Shown here piece after piece: positions 6,559 to 13,552 of a DNA stretch of 16,680 bases. Each line of letters begins with the position of its first letter. The first letter of the stretch is position 1. The DNA is from Nitrospira sp. Its GTDB lineage: Bacteria > Nitrospirota > Thermodesulfovibrionia > Thermodesulfovibrionales > SM23-35. The notes beneath the pieces were generated by a model, which saw only the letters and a list, made by a program, of their open reading frames with translations, made no database searches and had not been told where the DNA came from. The position numbers and the translations under genes are program-made. The DNA lies in NCBI GenBank assembly GCA_016873575.1, contig VGWY01000032.1, positions 1 to 16,680 on the forward strand, read 5' to 3'.

Positions 6559-7710
6559 ATGTTAGGGGAAAACTATTTCTTTACGTCGGAGTCAGTAACA
6601 GAGGGACATCCGGATAAGGTTGCGGATCAGATCTCGGATGCAATATTAGACTCGATCATTGCGAAGGATGCCTTTGCAAGGGTCGCTTGTGAGACACTTG
6701 TAACAACAGGCCTGGCTTTTGTGGCTGGTGAGATTACAACAAACTGTTATGTTGAGATACCGGATATTGTGAGAGAAACTATAAAAGAGATTGGATATAC
6801 AAGGGCAAAATATGGTTTTGATTATGAAACATGTGCTGTTATTACCTCTATTCATGGACAGTCCTCTGACATTGCTATGGGTGTTGATATAGGAGGTGCC
6901 GGTGACCAGGGTCTGATGTTCGGATTTGCATGTAATGAGACCGAAGAGCTTATGCCTCTTCCCATTTTACTTGCACATAAACTTGCCATGAGATTAGCAG
7001 ACCTCAGAAAGAAGGATATCCTCGGTTACTTAAGGCCTGACGGTAAGACACAGGTAACCGTTGAGTATAGAGACAGTAAACCGTTTAGAATAGATAGCAT
7101 TGTCATTTCAGCCCAGCACAGCCCTGAACTAACCCTGAAAGAAATGCGGGAAGATATTATTGAGAAGGTAATAAAGCCGATAGTCCCTGTTGAGCTTCTT
7201 GATGAAGAGCATATTCGATATTATGTAAATCCAACAGGCCGTTTTGTTGTAGGAGGTCCAATGGGTGACACAGGGCTTACAGGCAGAAAGATCATTGTTG
7301 ACAGTTACGGAGGAGTTGGAAGTCATGGTGGAGGCTGCTTCTCTGGAAAAGATCCTACAAAGGTAGACAGGTCAGGTTCCTACATGGCGAGATATATAGC
7401 AAAAAATATTGTTGCAGCCGGGATCGCTGACAGGGTTCAAGTACAAATTGCGTATGCCATTGGCGTACCTGAACCTGTATCCGTACTTGCCGAGACATTC
7501 AAAACAGGAAAGATACCCTCAGAGGATATAGTAAAAATTATAAGGAAAAACTTTAATCTTACACCAAAGGGTATGATAGATACCCTGAATCTCAGGAGAC
7601 CAATCTTTAAAAAGACCGCAGTATATGGCCATTTCGGAAGAACTGACCCTGACTTTACATGGGAGAAGACAGATATGGCAGAGACCCTCAAGAAAGAAGC
7701 AGGGCTATAA
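6559..7710 (+). CDS. metK: S-adenosylmethionine synthase
   Basis: A 383-residue enzyme making S-adenosylmethionine from methionine and ATP, close to the usual 380-400 length. Motifs: FTSESVTEGHPDKVADQISDA (8-28), HGQSSDIAMGVD (99-110), the nucleotide loop GGAGDQGLMFG (112-122), GRFVVGGPMGDTGLTGRKI (227-245) and the GGGCFSGKDPTKVDRSG region (257-273) with the catalytic lysines. A strong Shine-Dalgarno (AGGAGGTGA, 6548-6556) lies just before the ATG. The adenosylhomocysteinase gene follows on the same strand, so SAM production and SAH removal are adjacent. Confidence 0.97.
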   Translation: MLGENYFFTSESVTEGHPDKVADQISDAILDSIIAKDAFARVACETLVTTGLAFVAGEITTNCYVEIPDIVRETIKEIGYTRAKYGFDYETCAVITSIHGQSSDIAMGVDIGGAGDQGLMFGFACNETEELMPLPILLAHKLAMRLADLRKKDILGYLRPDGKTQVTVEYRDSKPFRIDSIVISAQHSPELTLKEMREDIIEKVIKPIVPVELLDEEHIRYYVNPTGRFVVGGPMGDTGLTGRKIIVDSYGGVGSHGGGCFSGKDPTKVDRSGSYMARYIAKNIVAAGIADRVQVQIAYAIGVPEPVSVLAETFKTGKIPSEDIVKIIRKNFNLTPKGMIDTLNLRRPIFKKTAVYGHFGRTDPDFTWEKTDMAETLKKEAGL

Positions 7711-7728
7711 AAAGCACAAGTTAATCAG

Positions 7729-7757
7729 CCACGGAGAACACAGAGGGCACAGAGAAA
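7729..7757. repeat. single arm of the CCACAGAGAACACAGAG repeat
   Basis: CCACGGAGAACACAGAGGG followed by CACAGAG closely matches the left arm of the inverted repeat at 3609-3637. No opposing arm follows, so it cannot form the same hairpin. It lies in the 97-nt gap between metK and ahcY. Confidence 0.7.
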
Positions 7758-7807
7758 AATAAAATTCAAAGTTCAAAATACAGAATTTAGGAAGGATTAA
7801 AAAAACA

Positions 7808-9064
7808 ATGGTAAAACACGATATCAAGGACATTAATCTGGCAAAAAGGGGCAAATTACGTATGGAGTGGGCTGCACAGGAGATGCCCGTATTGAGAAAG
7901 ATTGCAGAACGTTTTAAACGAGAAAACCCCCTGAAGGGTTTTAGAATATCTGCATGCCTTCATGTCACAACAGAGACAGCAACCCTCATGGAAACCCTGT
8001 CAGCAGGTGGTGCAAAGGTCTCCGTTTGTGCTTCTAACCCTTTAAGTACACAGGATGATGTTGCCGCTTCCCTTGTGCAATTTTCTAAGATCCCTGTTTT
8101 TGCGATAAAAGGTGAAGATAACAAAACCTATTACAGACATATTCATGATGTCCTTTCATTCAGACCTCATATTACGATGGACGATGGCGCAGACCTCGTT
8201 TCCACGCTTCATAAACAGAGGAAAGGATTAAAGGATGTTATAGGCGGTACTGAGGAGACAACAACAGGCGTCATCAGACTTCGGGCAATGGCTGAAAACG
8301 GTGTTCTTCAATATCCAATCATAGCAGTCAATGATGCCTATACAAAATTCCTTTTTGATAACCGTTATGGCACAGGTCAGTCTACAATTGATGGCATCAT
8401 GAGGGCTACCAACAGGCTCATTGCAGGCTCTATCTTTGTTGTATCAGGTTACGGATGGTGTGGAAAAGGCATAGCTATGAGGGCAAAGGGGATGGGTGCA
8501 AGGGTTATCATTACAGAGGTAGACCCTTTAAGAGGACTTGAGGCAACAATGGATGGATTCGAGTTAATGCCTATCAGAGAGGCTGCAAAGATAGGAGATA
8601 TCTTTGTTACAGCAACTGGAGACGTTCATGTGATTTCAAGGGAATGTCTTACCCTGATGAAAGACGGTGCAATCGTGTGTAATTCAGGCCATTTTAATGT
8701 TGAGATATCCATAGATGATCTCAAAAAGCTATCCAGGAAGAGAAGGATTATAAGAGACTTCGTCGAAGAATATACCCTCAAGAATAATCGGAGAATCTAC
8801 CTTCTTGGTGAAGGAAGGCTTATTAATCTGGCTTCTGCAGAAGGACATCCTTCTGCAGTAATGGATATGAGCTTTGCAAACCAGGCCCTTTGTGCCGAGC
8901 ATATCGTAAAGAATTATAAGGGACTTGAAAAGAAGGTTTATAAGGTACCGGGGGAGATTGATAAAGAGATTGCGCGACTCAAGCTCAAGGCAATGGGTAT
9001 CAAAATAGATACATTGAGCAGGGAACAGAAAAAATATCTTACGAGCTGGGAGAGAGGGACATAA
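7808..9064 (+). CDS. ahcY: adenosylhomocysteinase (short, archaeal/Thermotoga-like type)
   Basis: A 418-residue NAD-dependent enzyme cleaving S-adenosylhomocysteine to adenosine and homocysteine. Visible motifs: LHVTTETATLMETL (51-64), the CASNPLSTQDDVAA substrate region (74-87), GGTEETTTGV (146-155), ND-AYTKFLFDNRYGTGQS (175-192), the NAD-binding GYGWCGKG (214-221), NSGHFNVEI (292-300) and GEGRLINLASAEGHPSAVMD (334-353). It lacks the roughly 40-residue insertion of many proteobacterial enzymes and ends KYLTSWERGT instead of the KPxxYRY tail, which marks the short type seen in archaea, Thermotoga and several anaerobic bacteria. AGGAAGGA lies upstream of the ATG. The MOSC gene begins 2 nt after the stop. 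Confidence 0.95.
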   Translation: MVKHDIKDINLAKRGKLRMEWAAQEMPVLRKIAERFKRENPLKGFRISACLHVTTETATLMETLSAGGAKVSVCASNPLSTQDDVAASLVQFSKIPVFAIKGEDNKTYYRHIHDVLSFRPHITMDDGADLVSTLHKQRKGLKDVIGGTEETTTGVIRLRAMAENGVLQYPIIAVNDAYTKFLFDNRYGTGQSTIDGIMRATNRLIAGSIFVVSGYGWCGKGIAMRAKGMGARVIITEVDPLRGLEATMDGFELMPIREAAKIGDIFVTATGDVHVISRECLTLMKDGAIVCNSGHFNVEISIDDLKKLSRKRRIIRDFVEEYTLKNNRRIYLLGEGRLINLASAEGHPSAVMDMSFANQALCAEHIVKNYKGLEKKVYKVPGEIDKEIARLKLKAMGIKIDTLSREQKKYLTSWERGT

Positions 9065-9066
9065 CA

Positions 9067-9504
9067 ATGAAGGGTAGAGTAGTCTCTATCAATATCAGCA
9101 CCAAAAAGAGTGTACGGAAGAAGCCTATCAAAGAGGCTGAGATAAAGACAGATTTTGGCATCGAGGGCGATGCGCATGCTTCCTCTCAATGGCACAGGCA
9201 GGTGAGCCTTTTAGCGCTTGAAAGTATTCAAAAGATGCAGGCCCTGGGCCTTAAGGTAAATCCTGGTGATTTTGCAGAGAATATAACAACGGAAGGGATT
9301 GACCTGCTTAAACTCCCTCTTGGCACAAAGATGACCATTGGAAAGGATATTGAGGTTGAGGTAAGCCAGATAGGCAAGGAATGCCATACGCGATGTAGTA
9401 TTTACTACCAGGCAGGGGATTGTATTATGCCAAAAGAAGGAATCTTTGTGAAGGTTCTCAAGGGCGGCAAGATTAAGGAAGGAGACCCGATCATAGTAGG
9501 ATGA
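9067..9504 (+). CDS. MOSC domain protein
   Basis: A 145-residue stand-alone MOSC domain, related to the molybdenum cofactor sulfurase C-terminal domain and to YiiM/YuaD proteins. Conserved features are visible: the DFGIEGDAHA segment (29-38), WHRQVSLL (42-49), GDFAENITTEGIDL (67-80), the LPLGT turn (83-87), GKECHTRC (103-110) and C119 followed by MPKEGIFVKV. Cys119 is in the position of the conserved MOSC cysteine. Its start is 2 nt after ahcY, and its TGA overlaps the ATG of the mogA/moaB gene (ATGA), so translation is coupled. Adjacency to mogA supports a role in handling molybdenum cofactor or metal-sulfur transfer; the exact substrate is unknown. Confidence 0.92.
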   Translation: MKGRVVSINISTKKSVRKKPIKEAEIKTDFGIEGDAHASSQWHRQVSLLALESIQKMQALGLKVNPGDFAENITTEGIDLLKLPLGTKMTIGKDIEVEVSQIGKECHTRCSIYYQAGDCIMPKEGIFVKVLKGGKIKEGDPIIVG

Positions 9505-9983
9505 TAACTGTTGCTGTGTTAACCATAAGTGATAAGGGAGCAAGAGGTGAGCGTGAAGACATGAGTGGACCCATGATGAAAGATATGTTGCAAGGAATAG
9601 GCGCTGAAGTTAAGTACTATGAGATCCTTCCTGATGAAAAGGAACTGATAAAAGAGAAACTTATTGAGTACTCCGGAAAGGCTGACCTCATCCTCACAAC
9701 AGGGGGGACAGGGCTTGCCCCCCGGGATGTTACACCAGATGCAACTCTTGAGATTATCGATAGAGAAATACCTGGCATCGCAGAGATTATGCGATTAGAA
9801 GGTTACAAAAAGACAAACAGGTCTGTACTTTCAAGAGCAGTTGCAGGTGTAAAAGGAGAGTCGTTGATTATTAACCTTCCCGGAAGCCCAAAGGCGGTAC
9901 AAGAAAACCTCGATGTTATATTAGGTGTCATACCCCATGCCATAGAAAAGATAAAAGGAGACCCTTCAGAATGTGCCCGTTAG
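9501..9983 (+). CDS. MogA/MoaB family molybdenum cofactor biosynthesis protein
   Basis: A 160-residue protein of the MoCF-binding fold that adenylylates molybdopterin ahead of molybdate insertion. Motifs: VLTISDKGARGERED (6-20), the pterin-binding TTGGTGLAPRDVTPDAT (66-82) and LPGSPKAV (126-133). The length is typical. MogA and MoaB are close relatives, and sequence inspection cannot choose between the symbols. It overlaps the MOSC gene by 4 nt. After the stop comes a 125-nt spacer largely occupied by the palindromic element at 10012-10097. Confidence 0.93.
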   Translation: MITVAVLTISDKGARGEREDMSGPMMKDMLQGIGAEVKYYEILPDEKELIKEKLIEYSGKADLILTTGGTGLAPRDVTPDATLEIIDREIPGIAEIMRLEGYKKTNRSVLSRAVAGVKGESLIINLPGSPKAVQENLDVILGVIPHAIEKIKGDPSECAR

Positions 9984-10011
9984 CAATTGTAAATTACTCC
10001 TTTATTTTTCA

Positions 10012-10097
10012 GTCATTCCGACTTGTTCGGAATCCTTCTTTAGCCCTCCTTAATAAGGGATTGTTTCTAAGAAAGATTCCCGACAAGCGAGAATGAC
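10012..10097. mobile_element. 86-nt MITE-like palindromic element in front of ccdA
   Basis: The left end GTCATTCCGACTTGTTCGG (then AATCCTTCTT) and the right end AAGAAAGATTCCCGACAAG (then CGAGAATGAC) are imperfect terminal inverted repeats of about 29 nt, with around six mismatches, around a degenerate CCCTCCTTAATAAGGG core. The element at 16224-16344 has the same order of parts. It carries no gene. It ends 11 nt before the ccdA ATG, so it forms most of that gene's 5' region. Confidence 0.7.
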
Positions 10098-10108
10098 AGC
10101 CAGACTGT

Positions 10109-10831
10109 ATGAAAGATATTTCTTTTCCACTTGCCTTTCTTGCTGGTATTCTTTCATTCCTATCACCCTGCGTCCTGCCGTTAATCCCTTCTTACGTATC
10201 ATTTATAACTGGCATTTCGTTTAAGGACCTTACAGTTGGGACAGACAGAAAAAGGATAAGATATCTTACCATTACACATTCCCTCATATTCATATCTGGT
10301 TTCTCATCTGTATTCATTGTACTTGGTATATCATCATCTGCAATAGGAAGGCTTCTGTTTGATTACCAGGACTTTTTAAGAATAATCGGTGGTATCCTTG
10401 TTATTATCCTCGGACTTTTCGTAGCTAATTTTCTGAATTTCGATTTCCTCATGAGGGAAAAGCGGTTTCACATCAGTGGCAGGCCAGCAGGTTATATCGG
10501 GTCATTTCTTGTCGGAATGGCCTTTGCAGCAGGATGGTCACCGTGTATCGGCCCTATACTCGGGACTATTCTTCTTTATAGTGGTTCAAAGGCGTCTGCT
10601 ATCTATGGATTCTGGCTCCTTTTAATATATTCACTTGGTTTTGCAATACCCTTTTTCTTATCAGCTATTGCAATTAATTCTTTTCTGATATATTCAACAA
10701 GGCTTGCCAAACATTTACGGTGGATTATGGTCTTGAGTGGAATCATCCTGATTATCTTTGGCATTATGCTTCTGAGTAATAAGGTGCGTCAACTGTCGTT
10801 GCTCCTGCTTGATTTCGGGATAAAGTTTTAA
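10109..10831 (+). CDS. CcdA-type cytochrome c biogenesis / thiol-disulfide transmembrane protein
   Basis: A 240-residue polytopic protein of the CcdA/DsbD-beta family, which carries reducing equivalents from cytosolic thioredoxin across the inner membrane. Hydrophobic segments lie near residues 7-35, 53-80, 90-112, 128-158, 166-192 and 203-223, matching six helices. The paired redox cysteines are in the family motifs SPCVLPLIPSY (19-29, Cys21) and GWSPCIGPILG (142-152, Cys146). No thioredoxin-like partner gene follows, which is common elsewhere. There is no clear Shine-Dalgarno because a repeat occupies the upstream bases. The gene is convergent with the PAS gene, with only 6 nt between the stops. 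Confidence 0.92.
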   Translation: MKDISFPLAFLAGILSFLSPCVLPLIPSYVSFITGISFKDLTVGTDRKRIRYLTITHSLIFISGFSSVFIVLGISSSAIGRLLFDYQDFLRIIGGILVIILGLFVANFLNFDFLMREKRFHISGRPAGYIGSFLVGMAFAAGWSPCIGPILGTILLYSGSKASAIYGFWLLLIYSLGFAIPFFLSAIAINSFLIYSTRLAKHLRWIMVLSGIILIIFGIMLLSNKVRQLSLLLLDFGIKF

Positions 10832-10837
10832 TCCTTT

Positions 10838-11311
10838 TTATCCTTTCCTGTACTTCGAAAGCTCCTTCTGAAGTTTCTCTATCTCTCTCTTCAGTTCAGC
10901 CATCCTGAGTTCCCTTCCCACAGCCATTTGATAAAACTCCTCAAGCTCTTTGACCCTTTTGTTAATCTCTTGTTCCATTTTCTTATGCTTGGTGATGTCT
11001 GACATAATACCATTAAGCCCCACGACACGCCCATCCGCATCCTTCTCCCACGAGAATCGATCATTCACCCATCTCAGCTCACCGTCTTTTCTGGTAATTC
11101 TGTACTCAACAACAGAATCTCTGCCAAGCAGATATGCTTCCTTAAATGCCTGCAAGACCCTTCCCTTGTCATCGGGATAAATCGTTTCTTGCCACAACAT
11201 AGGTTTTCCCAGCCATTCTTCCACTGTGTAACCATAGAAATCCTCAACCGCCTTATTCACAAATGTAGCCACTAACGTCACTGGATCGGCTCTGTAAATC
11301 AACTCTTTCAA
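10838..11311 (-). CDS. C-terminal part of a PAS sensor protein split by an in-frame TAA
   Basis: A 157-residue open part with one PAS_3-type domain (about residues 8-112, containing YRITRKDGELRWVNDR and GIMSDITKHKK) and a terminal coiled coil (RVKELEEFYQMAVGREL, then ELKREIEKLQKELSKYRK). No kinase, GGDEF or other output domain follows. The nominal start is TTG at 11311, preceded by GGAG, but the same frame is open back to the TAA at 11375-11377 and beyond it into the N-terminal part. It is therefore most likely the second half of one 331-residue protein. The coiled coil could mediate pairing with another sensor. Confidence 0.6.
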   Translation of the reverse strand: MKELIYRADPVTLVATFVNKAVEDFYGYTVEEWLGKPMLWQETIYPDDKGRVLQAFKEAYLLGRDSVVEYRITRKDGELRWVNDRFSWEKDADGRVVGLNGIMSDITKHKKMEQEINKRVKELEEFYQMAVGRELRMAELKREIEKLQKELSKYRKG

Positions 11312-11374
11312 GCTCTCCGTAAGTGTGCGATACTCTCGCTCACTCTTCTCCAGTGCCTCCTCCGCTTTCTTGCT

Positions 11375-11833
11375 TTAGGTGATGTCTCGTGCTGTAGATA
11401 ATGCTCCGATAACATTCCCGCTTGAATCCTTGAGAACACGGCACCACCACACAAGAAGGCGTTTCTCACCATCTTTTCGCCTCTGCCAGCTCTCAACATA
11501 AATAACATCTTCGCTTCCTTTGAATAAGGGTTCGACAATACTGTAGGTCTTCTGCTCACCCTCAAAATAGAAATCTGCCTCTTTACCTATTACATCATTA
11601 CCAAAGAATTCATAACCTGCTTTATTTGCCCATGTGTATACCTTATTGTTGTCAACTTCCATGATAATGTCAGGAACGGATGCAAGTATTGCTTCATAGA
11701 TTAAAGATAAAGACCGAAGCGCCTCCTCCGACTGCTTGTACTTATTTTCTGCATCTTTCAATTCAGCTACCTGTTGACGCAGAATTTCTAATTCTTCAAT
11801 AAGCTGTTTTTTGGTCTTGTTCTTATCTTTCAT
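11375..11833 (-). CDS. N-terminal part of a PAS sensor protein split by an in-frame TAA
   Basis: A 152-residue part with an N-terminal coiled coil (KKQLIEELEILRQQVAELKD, about 8-27) and a PAS domain (about 40-152, with YEAILASVPDIIMEVDNN and WQRRKDGEKRLLVWW). It stops exactly at the end of the PAS domain, at STARDIT, where homologues continue with ER-KKAEEAL. After the TAA the frame reads SKKAEEALEKSEREYRTLTE and runs into the C-terminal part. The TAA thus sits where DITERK-type proteins have Glu, one G-to-T change from GAA. No membrane segment; cytosolic. The ATG at 11831-11833 has only a weak GGA upstream, and a GTGA-type tandem repeat lies about 60 nt further up. Confidence 0.65.
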   Translation of the reverse strand: MKDKNKTKKQLIEELEILRQQVAELKDAENKYKQSEEALRSLSLIYEAILASVPDIIMEVDNNKVYTWANKAGYEFFGNDVIGKEADFYFEGEQKTYSIVEPLFKGSEDVIYVESWQRRKDGEKRLLVWWCRVLKDSSGNVIGALSTARDIT

Positions 11834-11895
11834 CTAAAAAATCCATATTCTTATTGAAATTATTGAAGAACAAAAACCGCTGTTAAGGTTGAAGA

Positions 11896-11923
11896 AGTGA
11901 GTGAGTGAGTGAGTAAGTGAGTG
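11896..11923. repeat. tetranucleotide AGTG tandem repeat upstream of the PAS gene
   Basis: Seven units of AGTG with one G-to-A change in the fifth unit (GTAA instead of GTGA). It lies 63-90 nt upstream of the minus-strand PAS start, within the plausible promoter region. The rest of 11924-12143 shows no gene or recognised element. Confidence 0.85.
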
Positions 11924-12143
11924 CAATTTTTCTGCAAGGGCCATTTTTGCCTCCATCAATAAATGCAGAAGCATACCCCTGATTCCAGACTTTAATATCT
12001 ATATCTATAAAAACTATCACATATTTTGTGCTTCTTGTCAAGCTCAGTAAACAGCACTACTCAGCCAGATGCCCTTTTACTTATACTTACTAATGTGGTC
12101 ATAAGTAAACCTAAGTGTTGCATAAACAGAATTATATTTAATC

Positions 12144-12256
12144 TGTCATTCCCGCAGTCCTTAAGCGGGAATCCACCCTTCGACAAGCTCAGGGTGACAT
12201 TTGTCATGGTGAGCCTGTCGAACCATGGATGCCCGATTAAAAATTTCGGGCATGAC
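12144..12256. repeat. composite palindromic element (TGTCATTCCCGC ... CGGGCATGAC)
   Basis: A chain of modules: hairpin ATTCCCGC/GCGGGAAT (12148-12155 with 12165-12172), a CACCCTTCGACAAGCTCAGG module, a 30-nt module at 12201-12230 (TTGTCATGGTGAGCCTGTCG and on), and hairpin ATGCCCGA/TCGGGCAT. The outer ends TGTCAT and ATGAC(G) are inverted. The 30-nt module is identical to 12534-12563. Short open frames across it are repeat-derived and not genes. Confidence 0.8.
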
Positions 12257-12393
12257 GAAAATATTACAGTCAGGAGTCAACTCATGGTGGACTTTAAAAC
12301 TTACGTTATTATTTGGCTCAAATGTGCTTCTGTCTTGCATTTGCAGATCTCTTTTAGCAATATTTATGCAACTGGTGAATAAAGCCTCCTTAA

Positions 12394-12440
12394 TGTCATT
12401 CCCGCTCTACGAGTCGTAGACCGAACAAATCGGAGTGACA
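12394..12440. repeat. 47-nt TGTCATTCC-bounded palindromic element
   Basis: It begins TGTCATTCC and ends GGAGTGACA, terminal inverted repeats with one mismatch, and contains a perfect 6-bp hairpin CTACGA-G-TCGTAG at 12407-12419. It is a short member of the same TGTCATTCC family as the neighbouring elements. Between it and the preceding element (12257-12393) nothing else is recognised. Confidence 0.7.
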
Positions 12441-12482
12441 GATTATACATTTTCATTCTCCCTTGTGAGCCAAAGGCTCATG

Positions 12483-12590
12483 TTGATTCCTGCGAAAGCA
12501 GGAATACACCCTTCGACTGGCTTAAGGTGACAGTTGTCATGGTGAGCCTGTCGAACCATGGATTCCCGCTCAACAGACTGCGGGAATGAC
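12483..12590. repeat. second composite palindromic element
   Basis: Modules in order: hairpin ATTCCTGC/GCAGGAAT, a CACCCTTCGACTGGCTTAAG variant, the 30-nt module identical to 12201-12230, and hairpin ATTCCCGC...GCGGGAAT followed by GAC. The middle matches the element at 12144-12256 while both end hairpins differ, so modules appear to have been shuffled. Confidence 0.8.
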
Positions 12591-12655
12591 GGACAAGGAT
12601 TATCTTCATTTTCCTTTGTGAGCCAATGCTCGTGAGGGTTTGACCCGAAAATACC

Positions 12656-12672
12656 CCTCTTTGGTAAAGAGG
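12656..12672 (-). terminator. possible hairpin downstream of the nucleotidyltransferase gene
   Basis: A 7-bp stem CCTCTTT/AAAGAGG with a GGT loop lies 28 nt past the stop of the minus-strand gene and is followed on that strand by GGTATTTT. The T-run is short, and the stem also resembles the C/G-rich repeat family, so terminator function is only possible. Confidence 0.25.
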
Positions 12673-12699
12673 AGAAACAGTACCATTGACCGATTTTCT

Positions 12700-13323
12700 T
12701 TATATCAACTGGTCTTTATCTTCACTGACTCTTTTAATCTTCCTCGGCTTTGTAAGTCTTGCAAGTTTCTTGTCCATATGAATGAGTTTTGTAAGTTTGA
12801 GGGTCTTTTCCTTTTCTTTATCTGTCAGAAGTTCATATAACTCAATCACGTCATAATCATCCTTTGGTCCTCCTGCTTTCAGTTTCATGGCAATAAGGTA
12901 TGGCTTGGGCAGGAGATTAATCGGTATTTTCTTTTCAGGTTCAGACGATAATAAACCTTCCAGTTCCCATTTATAACGTGCAATGATTATATCTATCCTT
13001 GGAACTATGCCCTTAGGGTCTTTAATATAAATAATTTCATGCTGAAAGGGATCATGAATATCAGGGCTTTGTGGAAAATATTCCACTTTAGCGCCTTTTT
13101 GGTGGAAATGTTTCTTCAAAAATTGAGATAAGTCTTTGCCGAAACTATCGTACGGACTGCCAACGCAGAGTGTGTCAATATCTTTGGTAGTCCTCTCAAT
13201 TCCATGAGCAATAACCGCATAACCACCAATAAGTGCGATTACTGTGTCTTTATATTGTGTTTCAGATGAGAATTTATTTATAAGGTCTTTTAACTCGTTC
13301 AGCGTATCTAATATAGGCTTCAC
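12700..13323 (-). CDS. nucleotidyltransferase-fold protein (AbiEii / DUF6036-like)
   Basis: A 207-residue protein with a minimal nucleotidyltransferase core: ALIGGYAVIAHGIERTTKDID (30-50), giving the Gly-Gly pair and Asp48/Asp50, then a third acidic position in RIDIIIA (Asp111), and KPYLIAMKLKAGGPKDDYDV (140-159), the K-x-x-A-x-x-x-K-D-x-x-D pattern common to AbiEii and DUF6036 proteins. Some relatives are toxins that modify tRNA or other targets; others are uncharacterised. The C-terminus is lysine-rich. The start is GTG at 13323 with GGAGG 12 nt upstream, an unusually long spacing. It overlaps the upstream small gene by 50 nt, which suggests coupled expression as in toxin-antitoxin pairs, but that role is inference. 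Confidence 0.75.
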   Translation of the reverse strand: MKPILDTLNELKDLINKFSSETQYKDTVIALIGGYAVIAHGIERTTKDIDTLCVGSPYDSFGKDLSQFLKKHFHQKGAKVEYFPQSPDIHDPFQHEIIYIKDPKGIVPRIDIIIARYKWELEGLLSSEPEKKIPINLLPKPYLIAMKLKAGGPKDDYDVIELYELLTDKEKEKTLKLTKLIHMDKKLARLTKPRKIKRVSEDKDQLI

Positions 13324-13462
13324 CTTCGGTTATATCCTCCCTTTTTGCCCTCATTTTTACAAACTCATTAAAAAGAAACTCCATTTCCTGAATCCTTTTA
13401 TCAGGCGTCAGAGCAAGAAACTCCTTCTTCATCTCTTTTCTTTTCTGCTCCATTATTCCCAT
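13274..13462 (-). CDS. small protein upstream of and overlapping the nucleotidyltransferase gene
   Basis: A 62-residue, charged, mostly helical protein (MGIMEQKRKEMKKEF, then LTPDKRIQEMEFLFNEFVKM). No family is recognised. The ATG at 13462 has a good Shine-Dalgarno (AGGAG, complement of 13470-13474, 7 nt away). The 50-nt overlap with the nucleotidyltransferase gene in another frame, and the size ratio, fit a small partner or antitoxin, with no direct evidence. The 90 nt between this start and the end of the GGDEF gene upstream hold no recognised element. Confidence 0.65.
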   Translation of the reverse strand: MGIMEQKRKEMKKEFLALTPDKRIQEMEFLFNEFVKMRAKREDITEGEAYIRYAERVKRPYK

Positions 13463-13552
13463 TGATGCACTCCTTTCAGTGGAAATACTCTTACCCCTTC
13501 TCTAATGGTCTGTATTTTATCACAACAGAATATTCCGGATTCTGCTTTTGTT

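Larger units (their letters stand above)
10838..11833 (-). pseudogene. complete reading of the broken PAS-PAS gene
   Basis: Reading through the TAA at 11375-11377 gives a continuous 332-codon frame without a shift: coiled coil, PAS, PAS, coiled coil. Only one codon separates the present sequence from an intact gene. Whether the gene is dead, makes two polypeptides, or is read through cannot be decided from sequence. Confidence 0.65.

Noticed and set aside
12026..12419. Two overlapping plus-strand frames of 118 and 64 codons
   Set aside because: They translate repeat modules and intergenic sequence and resemble no protein family.
11897..12700. CRISPR array, suggested by the cluster of repeats
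   Set aside because: Repeats are palindromic, unequal in length and irregularly spaced, and no cas gene is present.
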